Numbered from the stretch's first letter, positions 42,957-52,646 are shown. The stretch is 64,000 nucleotides of DNA from Armatimonadota bacterium (GCA_029553475.1 JAKPKV010000009.1:1-64000); one strand, 5' to 3'. A program made the numbers and translations. Notes: generated by a model not told the origin, from the sequence alone.

Positions 42957-43913
42957 ATGAGCACGATTCGCGTCGCCGTCCTGATGGGCGGCACGTCAAG
43001 TGAGCGGGAGGTCTCGCTGAAGAGTGGGCGCAATGTCGTCGCCGCCCTGGCGGGCGGGCGCTTCACCGTCATTCCCCTGGATTTCACCGGCGATCTCGCC
43101 CCAATCCTCGCCCTGAAGGGCCACGCGGATGTCGTGTTCCCCGCCCTGCACGGCCCCGGCGGCGAAGACGGCCGCATCCAGAGCGTCTTGGACCTGCTGG
43201 GCATCCCCTACGTCGGCTCCGGGCCGTTGAGCAGCGCCATGGCCATGCACAAGGGCGTCACCAAAATTCTCTACCGCGAGGCGGGCATTCCCACGCCGGC
43301 GGGCGTCACGCTATCGCGGCGGGACGGCGCGCCGGACTGGCTGGAGACGAATGTGGATGATCTGCTGAAGACGATAGGCGTCCCCTGCGTGGTGAAGCCG
43401 GCCAACGAGGGGTCGTCCTACGGCGTGAGCATCGTGAAGACGGCGGAGGAGCTGGCGGCGGCGCTGGCGCGGGCGGCGACGCTGGATCGTGACATCATTA
43501 TCGAGCAGTTCATCAGCGGCGTGGAGATCAGCGTGCCGGTGCTCGGTGACGCCGCGCCGCTGCCGGCGGTGGAGATCATCCCGAAGAGCGGCACCTACGA
43601 TTACGCGTCAAAATATACGCCGGGCGCGACGGAGGAGATCTGCCCGGCGCGCATCAGCCCGGCGGCGGCGGCGGCGGCGGCGGCGTACGCCGCCCGCGCC
43701 CACGCCGTCCTCGGCTGCCGCGACGTCTCGCGCACCGACATGATCGTCAGCGGCGACGCGGTGACCGTGCTGGAGACGAACACGCTGCCGGGGATGACCG
43801 ATACCAGCCTGCTGCCGCTCTCCGCGCGCGCGGCCGGCCTGTCTTTTGCCGCGCTGGTGGAGACGTTGGTGCGGGCGGCGCTGGCGCGGGCGACAGCCGC
43901 GCCCGGCGCATAG
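42957..43913 (+). CDS. ddl: D-alanine--D-alanine ligase
   Basis: VAVLMGGTSSEREVSLKSG, VFPALHGPGGEDGRIQSVLDLLGIPYVGSG, VVKPANEGSSYGVSIV, ETNTLPGMT; TATAAT 42916-42921. Confidence 0.96.
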   Translation: MSTIRVAVLMGGTSSEREVSLKSGRNVVAALAGGRFTVIPLDFTGDLAPILALKGHADVVFPALHGPGGEDGRIQSVLDLLGIPYVGSGPLSSAMAMHKGVTKILYREAGIPTPAGVTLSRRDGAPDWLETNVDDLLKTIGVPCVVKPANEGSSYGVSIVKTAEELAAALARAATLDRDIIIEQFISGVEISVPVLGDAAPLPAVEIIPKSGTYDYASKYTPGATEEICPARISPAAAAAAAAYAARAHAVLGCRDVSRTDMIVSGDAVTVLETNTLPGMTDTSLLPLSARAAGLSFAALVETLVRAALARATAAPGA

Positions 43914-43998
43914 CGGCGCCGGTTCGCGGGTACAGTACGGATAGCCCGGGGTGCGTGCGTCGGGCGAGATGGGGTTCGCCGGGAAAGTCGTCATCGTC

Positions 43999-44862
43999 AT
44001 GGATACACCGCTGCCGCCAATGAACCCGGAAGTCGCCAACGTGCGACGGCGCGCTTACGATCGCAAGTATCGCAAGTCGCTCCGTGCCGCGCGCCTGCTC
44101 TGGGGGCTGGTGGTGCTGCTGCTGCTGGCGCTGCTCATCGAAATTTTAGTCGCCACCTGCGCCTCGCCGCGCAACTGGGTCTACCGCATCGAGGTGCGCG
44201 GCGTGGAGACGCTGACGGCGCACGAGGTGATCCGGCTGATGGCGCTGCCGCCGCGCAGCAACTTCTTCCGCGCGCCGCTGCCCGCGCTGGCGGCGCGCCT
44301 CGCCGCGGAGCCGCGCGTGCGCGCGGCGCGGGTGACGCGCGGCGAGGTGGGCGTGCTGGTGGCGACGGTGCGCGAGCGGCAAGCGATCTGTCGGCTGGAT
44401 TACACCCGTCCGCCGGTCTACATGGACGCCGACGGCGTGCTCTTCACCCGGCCGACCGCGCCCGACCCGCCGGTGCCGGCGGTAGAAGGCTTGAAGCTGA
44501 ATTATGCCCGGCTGACGCTGGGACAGCCGCTGGCGACGGCGCCGGCCGCGCACGTGCGCGCGTGTCTGGCGGCGGTGAACAACCCCAATCTGGGGGCATC
44601 GCGCATCCGCCCGGCGCGCGTGCAGGTGACGCCGGACGGCAACTATACGCTGATCTTGCACACGGGGACGAAGGTCTTCCTGGGCAAGCCGGTGAATTTT
44701 GGGCTGAAAACGTTCACCCTGCAGCAGGGGATCGTGCAGGCGAGCGCCGACGGCTACGCGCTGGACGCGATTGCCTATTTTGACTTGCGCTACGTGGCGG
44801 ACTCAACGGGGAAAGGCGCGGCGATGATGCCGAAAGCGCCTGAAAAGGCTGGACACCAATGA
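43999..44862 (+). CDS. ftsQ: Cell division protein FtsQ/DivIB-like (POTRA)
   Basis: Single TM then VYRIEVRGVETLTAHEVIRLMALPPRSNFFR, LAAEPRVRAARVTR; follows ddl. Confidence 0.8.
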   Translation: MDTPLPPMNPEVANVRRRAYDRKYRKSLRAARLLWGLVVLLLLALLIEILVATCASPRNWVYRIEVRGVETLTAHEVIRLMALPPRSNFFRAPLPALAARLAAEPRVRAARVTRGEVGVLVATVRERQAICRLDYTRPPVYMDADGVLFTRPTAPDPPVPAVEGLKLNYARLTLGQPLATAPAAHVRACLAAVNNPNLGASRIRPARVQVTPDGNYTLILHTGTKVFLGKPVNFGLKTFTLQQGIVQASADGYALDAIAYFDLRYVADSTGKGAAMMPKAPEKAGHQ

Positions 44863-45632
44863 TGCGGATGCATGTGCCGCTGCCCAAGGCCCAACCGTGG
44901 ATGCTGCCGGTCACCATCGTGTGCCTGGCGTTGGGGATGCTCGTCGCCTTCATGCTGAAGGTCTCGGCGCCGAAGAAGTTCGACCCCACGACCATGACGC
45001 GCGATCAGTTGGTGGCGCTGTACGCGGACAAGGTGAGCGCGCACGAAGGGCTGCTCGCGGAATATGAAAAGCTGCGCGAGAAATATGACCGCATGGTGGA
45101 CAGCGCGACGACCGACCAGAAGCTGCGCGCCGAGCTGCAAAAGGCCATTGACGACCTGCGCGTGCGCGCCGGCTCCACGGCGGTCACCGGCCCCGGCATC
45201 GTCGCCATCATTGACGACACCAAGCTGGCGATGGAGAGCCCGGCGGATATCAACGCCAACCCGCTGCTCACGCACGACGTGGACCTGCTGCAGGTGGTGA
45301 ACGAGCTGCGCGCCGCCGGCGCCGAGGCGATCTCCATCAACGACCAGCGCGTGGCGGGCACCTCCGCCATTCGCTGCGTCGGCCCGGCCATTAAGATCAA
45401 CGATCACCCGGTCAGCGCCCCCTTCGTGGTGCGCGCCATCGGCAAGCCGGACGTGCTGTACGGCGCCATCAACATGCCGTTCGGCATCCTGGATCAACTG
45501 CGGCAGATGAGTACCCGGGTGGAGGTCTCCAAGCGCGAGAAGCTCGCCATTCCCGCCGTCGCCGTGCTGCCCTCCATCGAGGTGGGCAGGCCCGAGCTCA
45601 CGGCGCCCGCTTCGTCGAAAGGAGGGGAGTAA
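44859..45632 (+). CDS. DUF881 family protein (YlxW/YlxX-like)
   Basis: ATGA overlap; TGPGIVAIIDDTK, LLQVVNELRAAGAEAISINDQRVAGTSAIRCVGPAIKIND, VLYGAINMPFGILDQLR. Confidence 0.9.
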   Translation: MMRMHVPLPKAQPWMLPVTIVCLALGMLVAFMLKVSAPKKFDPTTMTRDQLVALYADKVSAHEGLLAEYEKLREKYDRMVDSATTDQKLRAELQKAIDDLRVRAGSTAVTGPGIVAIIDDTKLAMESPADINANPLLTHDVDLLQVVNELRAAGAEAISINDQRVAGTSAIRCVGPAIKINDHPVSAPFVVRAIGKPDVLYGAINMPFGILDQLRQMSTRVEVSKREKLAIPAVAVLPSIEVGRPELTAPASSKGGE

Positions 45633-45661
45633 CGCGGGGACCCCGCTGACTCCAACCGCTT

Positions 45662-46045
45662 ATGTGGCTGCCGATTCTCGCGCTGATCGTGGGATTCTGC
45701 GCGATCTACCTGCCCAATAAAATCACCTTGAGCGCCGAATACGCCCAGTACGTCGGCGTGGCCGTCGTCGCCGGCTTCGATTCCATCATCGGCGCCATCC
45801 GCTCGGTCATCGAGGGCAAGTTCAGCGACCGCATCTTCGTCAGCGGCTTTTTCATCAATGCCCTCGTCGCCGCGCTGCTCCTCTACCTGGGCACCGCGCT
45901 GAAAATCCAGTACGTCGCGCTGGCCATCACCGCCGCGCTGGTCATCCGCATCTTCAATAACCTGGGCTTCATCCGCCGCTACGTCGTCGCCCGCCTCTTC
46001 GAAAAACACCTCATCAGCGGGGAGAAGAGTTTTCCGGAGCCGTGA
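45662..46045 (+). CDS. sbp: Small basic protein (DUF1290/Sbp)
   Basis: LPNKITLSAEYAQYVGVAVVAGFDSIIGAIRSVIEGKFSDRIFVSGFFINALVAALLLYLG. Confidence 0.92.
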   Translation: MWLPILALIVGFCAIYLPNKITLSAEYAQYVGVAVVAGFDSIIGAIRSVIEGKFSDRIFVSGFFINALVAALLLYLGTALKIQYVALAITAALVIRIFNNLGFIRRYVVARLFEKHLISGEKSFPEP

Positions 46046-46057
46046 AGGGGGCGCCGA

Positions 46058-47068
46058 TTAGAACTCCTGCCCTTCCTGGTATTTGAAGCTCGGGTGGGCG
46101 TAGGCGTTGTTGGCGCCGCCGCCGGAGTTCAGGGTGCCCACCGCCGGGAAATTACTGGCATAGCGCGCGCCCACCACGGTGATGGCCGAGGTGGGGGTGA
46201 CCGCCGACGTATCATACCACTGATCACCGCCGTTGGTTTCCTGGGTCAGCATCGCGTAGCCGGTATTGGCCGCCAGGGTGACCGGGGCCGGCAGGGTCAC
46301 CCACTCATGCTGGTCATTCGTCGCCCCCGCGTCGCCCGCGGTGATGGAGACCGAGGTGATGAGCGCCTTGTCCGCGGCGCGCACGATGCCCAGGGTATGC
46401 GTGCCGCTGTTTCCCGTGATGTAGAGCCGACCCAGCGCGATCACGGTTAGCGGATCCGACCCGACGGTAAACTCGAAGCCCAGCGTGCCGCCATAGTTCG
46501 TGCGCTTGGTCGCCGTGGTGGTAAAGGAAGTCAGCACTGACTTCTCCACCATTCCCCACGCCGGCGGCGTGATGCCGATCTCCGTCGGTTTCTTCACATC
46601 CACGTGGCCGTCCACGTAGCTCACCACCACGCGGGTGGAGTGGCGCGCGACGAAGCCCGCTTTTGTATAGATGACGTTGGGGCTGATCTCGTCATGCACG
46701 AACGTGCTGGACTTGCCATCGGCGGTGAGGAAGGTCGCCGTGGGGTCGGTGATATCGCCCAGCGTCATGCCGGACACGTTGTAGTTATACCCGTAGGCGT
46801 TGGCGACGTTTTTCCCGGCGGTGGGGCACTGGGTGATCTTGCCGGTCAGCCCCAGGCTGCTCCACACCGTTTGCCGGTTGGGCAGGTATTCCTCGTGATC
46901 CTGCGCGAACATCTGCAGCTCGATGGCGAGCTGCCGCTGGTTGCTCAGGCAGGTGTTCTGGCGCGCTTTTTCGCGCGCTTTCGCAAACACCGGGAAGAGG
47001 ATGGCGGCCAGGATGGCGATGATCGCGATGACGACCAGCAGCTCAATGAGGGTAAAACCGCGACGCAT
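46058..47068 (-). CDS. Prepilin-type H-X9-DG protein
   Basis: [37 protein letters not shown] after [23 protein letters not shown]. Confidence 0.9.
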   Translation of the reverse strand: MRRGFTLIELLVVIAIIAILAAILFPVFAKAREKARQNTCLSNQRQLAIELQMFAQDHEEYLPNRQTVWSSLGLTGKITQCPTAGKNVANAYGYNYNVSGMTLGDITDPTATFLTADGKSSTFVHDEISPNVIYTKAGFVARHSTRVVVSYVDGHVDVKKPTEIGITPPAWGMVEKSVLTSFTTTATKRTNYGGTLGFEFTVGSDPLTVIALGRLYITGNSGTHTLGIVRAADKALITSVSITAGDAGATNDQHEWVTLPAPVTLAANTGYAMLTQETNGGDQWYDTSAVTPTSAITVVGARYASNFPAVGTLNSGGGANNAYAHPSFKYQEGQEF

Positions 47069-47169
47069 GGGGACTCCTTTCATCGAGAAAAATATTTCTG
47101 ATAGTACCGTGCACCCACTCGTCTGTCAATGTCGCTGGTGGGAGGCCGGGAGAACGGCCTCCCACCATG

Positions 47170-48228
47170 TCACCGCCCCTGCTTCAGCCGCTTGATGGCC
47201 TTGCCGAGCGCCTTCTCCCGGCGCTTGCGGGCGCGGTATTCGGCGTCGTCCTCGCGCGAGGCGAGGAAGGCCAGCTCGCGCCGCAGCTTCTGAAAACTGG
47301 CCCAGCGGCGGGGCGTGATGCGGCCATCCGCCAGCGCCGCCGCCAGCGCGCAGCCGTCCTCGCCGGCGTGGCGGCAGTCGGCGTAGCGGCACCGCGCCGC
47401 CAGCGCCTCGATGTCGGCGAAGGTGTCCGCCACCCCCTCGTCGGCCTCCCAGAGCTGCAGCTCGCGCATGCCCGGCGTGTCCAGCATCAGCGCGCCGGAG
47501 GGCAGCCGGAAGAGCTGGCGATGGGTGGTGGCGTGCCGGCCTTTGCTGTCGCCGGCGCGCACCTCCCGCGTCCGCTGGATCTCTTCCCCCAGCAGCGCGT
47601 TGAGCAGCGTGGATTTGCCCACCCCGGAGGAGCCGAGCAGCGCCGCCGTCTCACCGGGGGCGAGGCAGGCTTGCACCGCGGCCAATCCCACGGCCAGCGG
47701 CGCGCTGATGGCGTGGACCGGCGTCCGTCCGGCGACGGCCCGCGCCGCCGCCAGCCGGTCGGCGGTCTCCGGGCACAGGTCCGCTTTCGTCAGCAGCACC
47801 ACCGGCCGCGCCCCGCTCTCGCCCGCCGCCGCCAGGTAGCGCTCGATGCGCGCCAGGCTGAAGTTGCCGTCCAGCCCCACCAGCAGCAGCACGGTATCCA
47901 CGTTCGCCGAGATCACCTGCGGCTCCAGGCGGATGCCCGGCGCCTTGCGGATGAACTGGCCGCGGCGCGGCAGCACGGCGTGAATCGTCGCCGCGCTCCC
48001 CGCGTGCCGGCGCAGGGCGACCCAGTCGCCCACCACCGGCAGATCCAGCTTCGCGGCCGCCTCGTGCAGCAGTTTGCCGGTCACCACGCCGGCCACCTCG
48101 CCCGCCGCCGTCGCGAGGAGGTAGTGTGTCCGATGGTGCTGGGTCACGCGGCCCGGCTCGGCGTCCGCCGCATACGGCGCGAACGCCGCCGCCCACCGCG
48201 CGTCCCATCCATATTCGTCCAAGGTCAT
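47170..48228 (-). CDS. rsgA: Ribosome small subunit-dependent GTPase A
   Basis: VDTVLLLVGLDGNFSLARIERYLAAA, ALLGSSGVGKSTLLNALLG, GRHATTHRQLFRLPSGALMLDTPGMRELQLW, CRYADCRHAGEDGCAL. Confidence 0.96.
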   Translation of the reverse strand: MTLDEYGWDARWAAAFAPYAADAEPGRVTQHHRTHYLLATAAGEVAGVVTGKLLHEAAAKLDLPVVGDWVALRRHAGSAATIHAVLPRRGQFIRKAPGIRLEPQVISANVDTVLLLVGLDGNFSLARIERYLAAAGESGARPVVLLTKADLCPETADRLAAARAVAGRTPVHAISAPLAVGLAAVQACLAPGETAALLGSSGVGKSTLLNALLGEEIQRTREVRAGDSKGRHATTHRQLFRLPSGALMLDTPGMRELQLWEADEGVADTFADIEALAARCRYADCRHAGEDGCALAAALADGRITPRRWASFQKLRRELAFLASREDDAEYRARKRREKALGKAIKRLKQGR

Positions 48229-48345
48229 CGCTGTGTTCCTGTCTCTTTCGTCAACGTGTCCGGCAGGCCGGACCAAACAATAACGCCGCGACGCGCCCAT
48301 GGCGCACTCGCGGCGGAACGACGGCGACGCACTGTCAGGGACAGC

Positions 48346-48405
48346 TTACCCACCACCTCCACGGAGACGCGCCACGGGCGTGTATGCCAGGACCACCGCG
48401 ACCAT
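48346..48405 (-). CDS. Candidate 19-aa leader peptide MVAVVLAYTPVARLRGGGG upstream of rsgA
   Basis: AAAGGAGGCGCAAC-ATG; downstream of TTGACA-17-TACAGT on minus strand (48467-48439). Confidence 0.4.
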   Translation of the reverse strand: MVAVVLAYTPVARLRGGGG

Positions 48406-48438
48406 GTTGCGCCTCCTTTCCGGATAGAATCTGTCGTT

Positions 48439-48467
48439 ACTGTAGCCCACGCGGGAGGGATTGTCAA
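48439..48467 (-). promoter_or_regulatory. Sigma70-like promoter for rsgA transcript
   Basis: Minus strand TTGACA (48467-48462), 17 nt, TACAGT (48444-48439). Confidence 0.65.
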
Positions 48468-48570
48468 GGCTGGATGGCGAATAATGTGACTATTGGTGCC
48501 GCCGGAAGACACCGCGCCGCGGAGCGGCGTGGCGCACGACCAACATGCGGTGCATTTTCGGAGGCTGACG

Positions 48571-49254
48571 ATGATCCTCTACATCCTCACCGAGATCCCG
48601 GACAGGGAAGCCGGCGGCAACAACTACGTACGCCTCGCGCTGCAGGCGGCGTCCGGCGATCTCTGCCTGGTGGCGCGCTACAACCAGGTGTCGCTGGCGC
48701 TGCTGGAGGAGCTGCGGCCGTGGGCGGTGTGCCACAGCGGCGGCGGCGCCTGCTACGACGAATACGACATCCTGCAGTGCGATGGCTACCGGGAGGCGGC
48801 GCTGGGGTGGTCCGGCCCGCAGATCGGCTTCTGCGGCGGACACCAGCTGCTCGCCGCGCTGCACGGCGGCACGCTCGGCCACATGGGCCCGCTGCGCGAG
48901 GACGACGCCGACCACAACCCGGATAAGTGGCCGGGCTACTACAAAGAATGGGGCATGTATCCCGTGCGCGTGCTGGCGCCGGACCCGCTCTTCGACGGGC
49001 TGGGCGAGGTCATCCGCGTGCCGGAGTACCACATGGACGAGGTGACGGCGCTGCCCGACGACTTCATCCTCCTCGCCAGCTCCGCGCGCTGCCGCGTGCA
49101 GGCGTACCGCCACCGCGACAAACCGCTGTACGGCACCCAGTTCCATCCCGAAAAGCTCGTGGAAGGCTATCCGGACGGCAAGCGGGTGCTGGACAACTTC
49201 TTCGCTATCGCCCGCGCCGAGCGGGCGGCGGGGCAGGAGTGTGGAAAAGTCTAA
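48571..49254 (+). CDS. Class I glutamine amidotransferase-like protein
   Basis: GFCGGHQLLAALHGGTLGHMG (GxCxGxQ nucleophile), GTQFHPEKLVEGYPDGKRVLDNFF. Confidence 0.88.
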   Translation: MILYILTEIPDREAGGNNYVRLALQAASGDLCLVARYNQVSLALLEELRPWAVCHSGGGACYDEYDILQCDGYREAALGWSGPQIGFCGGHQLLAALHGGTLGHMGPLREDDADHNPDKWPGYYKEWGMYPVRVLAPDPLFDGLGEVIRVPEYHMDEVTALPDDFILLASSARCRVQAYRHRDKPLYGTQFHPEKLVEGYPDGKRVLDNFFAIARAERAAGQECGKV

Positions 49255-49272
49255 AATATTTGTTTTCCCCTA

Positions 49273-49301
49273 TTGACAAACGCCTGTTCCTCTGTTATAG
49301 T
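49273..49301 (+). promoter_or_regulatory. Strong sigma70-like promoter of scaffold/capsid locus
   Basis: TTGACA (49273-49278), 17 nt, TATAGT (49296-49301). Confidence 0.75.
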
Positions 49302-49350
49302 GGCGCCTGACAGTGCAGGCAGGCGCGCGCTGAGGTGGGGAGAGCCATCA

Positions 49351-49396
49351 GGCGGGCGGCGGGCCGGAGTGACGCAACTCCGGCCCGCCGCCCGCC
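49351..49396 (+). terminator. Intrinsic terminator/attenuator-like hairpin in leader of scaffold gene
   Basis: Perfect 19-bp stem GGCGGGCGGCGGGCCGGAG / CTCCGGCCCGCCGCCCGCC, 8-nt loop, then ATTTTTGTT; 23 nt before ATG 49420. Confidence 0.75.
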
Positions 49397-49419
49397 ATTT
49401 TTGTTGACGGGAGGGCGAT

Positions 49420-49818
49420 ATGGAGCACGACGAGACGCGGGTGGGCGAGCTGGAGGCCGCGCTGCACGGCGCGGTGGCGGAGCGCGACGGACTAGCCGCG
49501 CGGGTGACCGAGCTGGAGGAGCAGGTGCGGACGGGGGACGCCCGCTGGCGGGCGAGCGCGCGCGACGGCGCGCTGGCGCTGGCGCTGCAGCAGGCGAGCT
49601 GCCGCGACGTGGAGGCGGCATTGCGCCTGCTGGATGCGGAGGGGGTGACGGTGGATGACGCCGGCGTCGTGCAGGGCGCGGCGGAGGCGGTGGCGGCGCT
49701 GAAAACGGCGCGCGGCTACCTCTTCACCCCGCGCGCGCTGGGCGCCGCGGCCAACCCGGGCGGCGGCGCGCCGGGCGACCCGGCGGCGGCGTTCGCGGAA
49801 TGGCTGCGGCGGGGATAG
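49420..49818 (+). CDS. Phage scaffold-like protein (coiled-coil N-terminus, GP20-type C-terminal pattern)
   Basis: VGELEAALHGAVAERDGLAARVTELEEQV; ALRLLDAEGVTVDDAGVVQGAAEAVAALKTARGYLF; next gene is capsid. Confidence 0.7.
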   Translation: MEHDETRVGELEAALHGAVAERDGLAARVTELEEQVRTGDARWRASARDGALALALQQASCRDVEAALRLLDAEGVTVDDAGVVQGAAEAVAALKTARGYLFTPRALGAAANPGGGAPGDPAAAFAEWLRRG

Positions 49819-49846
49819 CGCACCACGCCAGGGTTCGCGCATCCTT

Positions 49847-49908
49847 CGTACTCGTACTCGTGCTCGAAATCCGATACGTGCGGACAGGATGTCCGCGCTC
49901 CGATGGAC
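49847..49908. repeat. Intergenic repeat: (CGTACT/CGTGCT) hexamers plus GCGGACA-GGA-TGTCCGC palindrome
   Basis: Near-identical to 2901-2968. Confidence 0.85.
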
Positions 49909-50119
49909 ACTATTCGTACTCGAAACGGTTCTGCGGAAGCCGAGCGCTGTGGTACCGCGCGTCAGGCAGTCCGGGACGTGGCGATCCGACACGCGGTGAA
50001 GAAGCGAAGCCCGTATTCGACTACGAGTACGAGACGAGCGCTGACGCGCTGATGACGCGTAGGGGCCGGGGGAGCGGTGCACCCGGCATATCTCAACACA
50101 CGACCAAAAAGGAGGAACC

Positions 50120-51013
50120 ATGGGAACTGTACCGATGAAAGAGGGCCAGGCGGCCCAGGGCGGGGTGTTCGTGCCGGCGTCGGTGCGCCAGGCGATTCTG
50201 GGGCGGCTGGGCGTGAGCTCGGCCGTGCGGCGGCTGACGCAGCCCATCCCGATGACGGCGCTGACGCTGAAGCTGCCGCGCCTCACCGGCGGGGTGGCGG
50301 CGCAGTGGGTGGACGAAGCGGCGGACAGCGGCGTGGACGCGCCGACCTTCGACAGCGTGACGCTGACCGCGCGCAAGCTGGCGGTGCTGGTGCCGGTGAC
50401 GGAGGAGCTGCTGGCGGACGCCAACACCGGCATCGCCGAGGTGGTGGCGCAGATCCTCGCCGACAGCTTCGCGATGAAGGAGGATCGCGCCTTCCTCGGC
50501 TTCGACGACGGCGGGCCGATCACCGGCCTCTACCAGGAGGCGCTGGTGCCGAAGATCGCCTCCACCGCGGACATCGTGGCGGACACCGCCGCGGCGCTGG
50601 GGGCCATCGAGGCGGCGGGCTACGAGCCCACCGGCTTCGTGGCCAATCCGAAGGTGAAGGCGCTCTTGCGCGCGGCGAAGGACGGCAGCGGCCGTTATAT
50701 CTTCTCGCCGAGCGAGACCAGCGGCGCGCCGGACATGCTCTGGGGGCTGCCCATCGTCTTCTCGCGCCAGGTGCCGGTGACGCTGGGGGCGGGCACCAAT
50801 AAGACGGCGCTCTTCGCCGGCGACTGGCGGCAGTTCCTCATCGGCGACCGCCAGGACTTCACCCTCAGCCGCAGCACGGACGCCGCCTACGTGGTGGGCG
50901 CCGAAGTGCGCAGCGCCTTCCAGCGCCACGAAGTGCTGCTGCGCGCCGAGGAGCGCGTGGACGGGGTGATCGCCGACCCGACGGCGTTCGCGGTGGTGGA
51001 TCTGATCGCGTAA
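50120..51013 (+). CDS. HK97-fold phage major capsid protein
   Basis: LTLKLPRLTGGVAAQWVDEAADSGVDAPTFDSVTLTARKLAVLVPVTEELLADANTGIAEVVAQILADSFAMKEDRAFLGFDDGGPITGLYQ; aaggagg upstream of ATG. Confidence 0.92.
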   Translation: MGTVPMKEGQAAQGGVFVPASVRQAILGRLGVSSAVRRLTQPIPMTALTLKLPRLTGGVAAQWVDEAADSGVDAPTFDSVTLTARKLAVLVPVTEELLADANTGIAEVVAQILADSFAMKEDRAFLGFDDGGPITGLYQEALVPKIASTADIVADTAAALGAIEAAGYEPTGFVANPKVKALLRAAKDGSGRYIFSPSETSGAPDMLWGLPIVFSRQVPVTLGAGTNKTALFAGDWRQFLIGDRQDFTLSRSTDAAYVVGAEVRSAFQRHEVLLRAEERVDGVIADPTAFAVVDLIA

Positions 51014-51034
51014 CGACGTGGTGGGCATGCATGC

Positions 51035-51062
51035 TTGACAATCCCGGCGATGCGGGTATAAC
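51035..51062 (+). promoter_or_regulatory. Sigma70-like promoter downstream of capsid gene
   Basis: TTGACA (51035-51040), 16 nt, TATAAC (51057-51062). Confidence 0.6.
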
Positions 51063-51099
51063 GAGCATGACTACTCCCGAGTTTCGACGAGGGAGATGC

Positions 51100-51125
51100 G
51101 GGGCTCCGGTGTAATCCGGAGCCCC
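51100..51125 (+). terminator. Terminator-like hairpin about 40 nt after the 51035 promoter
   Basis: GGGGCTCCGG-TGTAAT-CCGGAGCCCC then TGCTGTT. Confidence 0.5.
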
Positions 51126-51144
51126 TGCTGTTATGGAGCTACGG

Positions 51145-51200
51145 ATGCGTGCAGTTGCCTACATTGACGGGTTCAACCGGTACAGATTATTTTCGGCCAT
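51145..51200 (+). pseudogene. Possible truncated NYN-domain remnant
   Basis: MRAVAYIDGFNRYRLFSAIS resembles the N-terminal NYN motif; no recognisable continuation. Confidence 0.3.
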
Positions 51201-51274
51201 TTCGATGTCCAGCAGCGCATTCGTCACCTGGTACGATCATTGTCGGGCGGTACCGTGCGCGTCAAAATCTACGT

Positions 51275-51482
51275 GTAGTGGGCCGTCACATTGTACCTTG
51301 CCTGCGACATCGGTATCAGCACCTGTAGGGAATGTCCCGCCGTGGCATTCCCGACTGCACGGGACGATATCGTTTGGTCGCGGACTCCACCGCGCACCGC
51401 TGCGGGAATGCCACGGCGGGACATTCCCGACCAGACGCTTGAGTTGATACGAAGAACAAGGTATATCGTGACGACCCGCGAC
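51275..51482. repeat. Nested inverted-repeat element
   Basis: Outer imperfect 26-bp IR (51275-51300 / 51457-51482, 20/26) and inner perfect 26-bp IR (51328-51353 / 51403-51428). Confidence 0.75.
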
Positions 51483-51637
51483 ATATATAGTGTGAATGTG
51501 CCAGGGATGAAAGTCGGCTCCATGCCGGGGTACTGACGTGGAAACGTAGAGTCTCATCACTGAAGTCACGCTTCCACTGGTCTTCTCTCCCCTTTCCCGG
51601 TATCATAAAACACCCACCACGATCAGGAGTGACCACC

Positions 51638-52639
<1,002 letters not shown>

Positions 52640-52646
52640 CGCGGGC

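Noticed and set aside
43661-43686. GGC microsatellite in ddl as a phase-variable tract
   Set aside because: Encodes an alanine run in frame (ISPAAAAAAAYAA); trinucleotide changes would not shift frame, and GGC runs are common at this GC content.
47167-48489. 440-aa plus-strand ORF over rsgA
   Set aside because: RsgA motifs on the minus strand are unambiguous; the plus ORF is Arg/His-rich noise.
51133-51447. 104-aa ORF as an intact gene
   Set aside because: Only the first 15-20 residues resemble NYN; the rest reads through the inverted-repeat element and is probably not coding.
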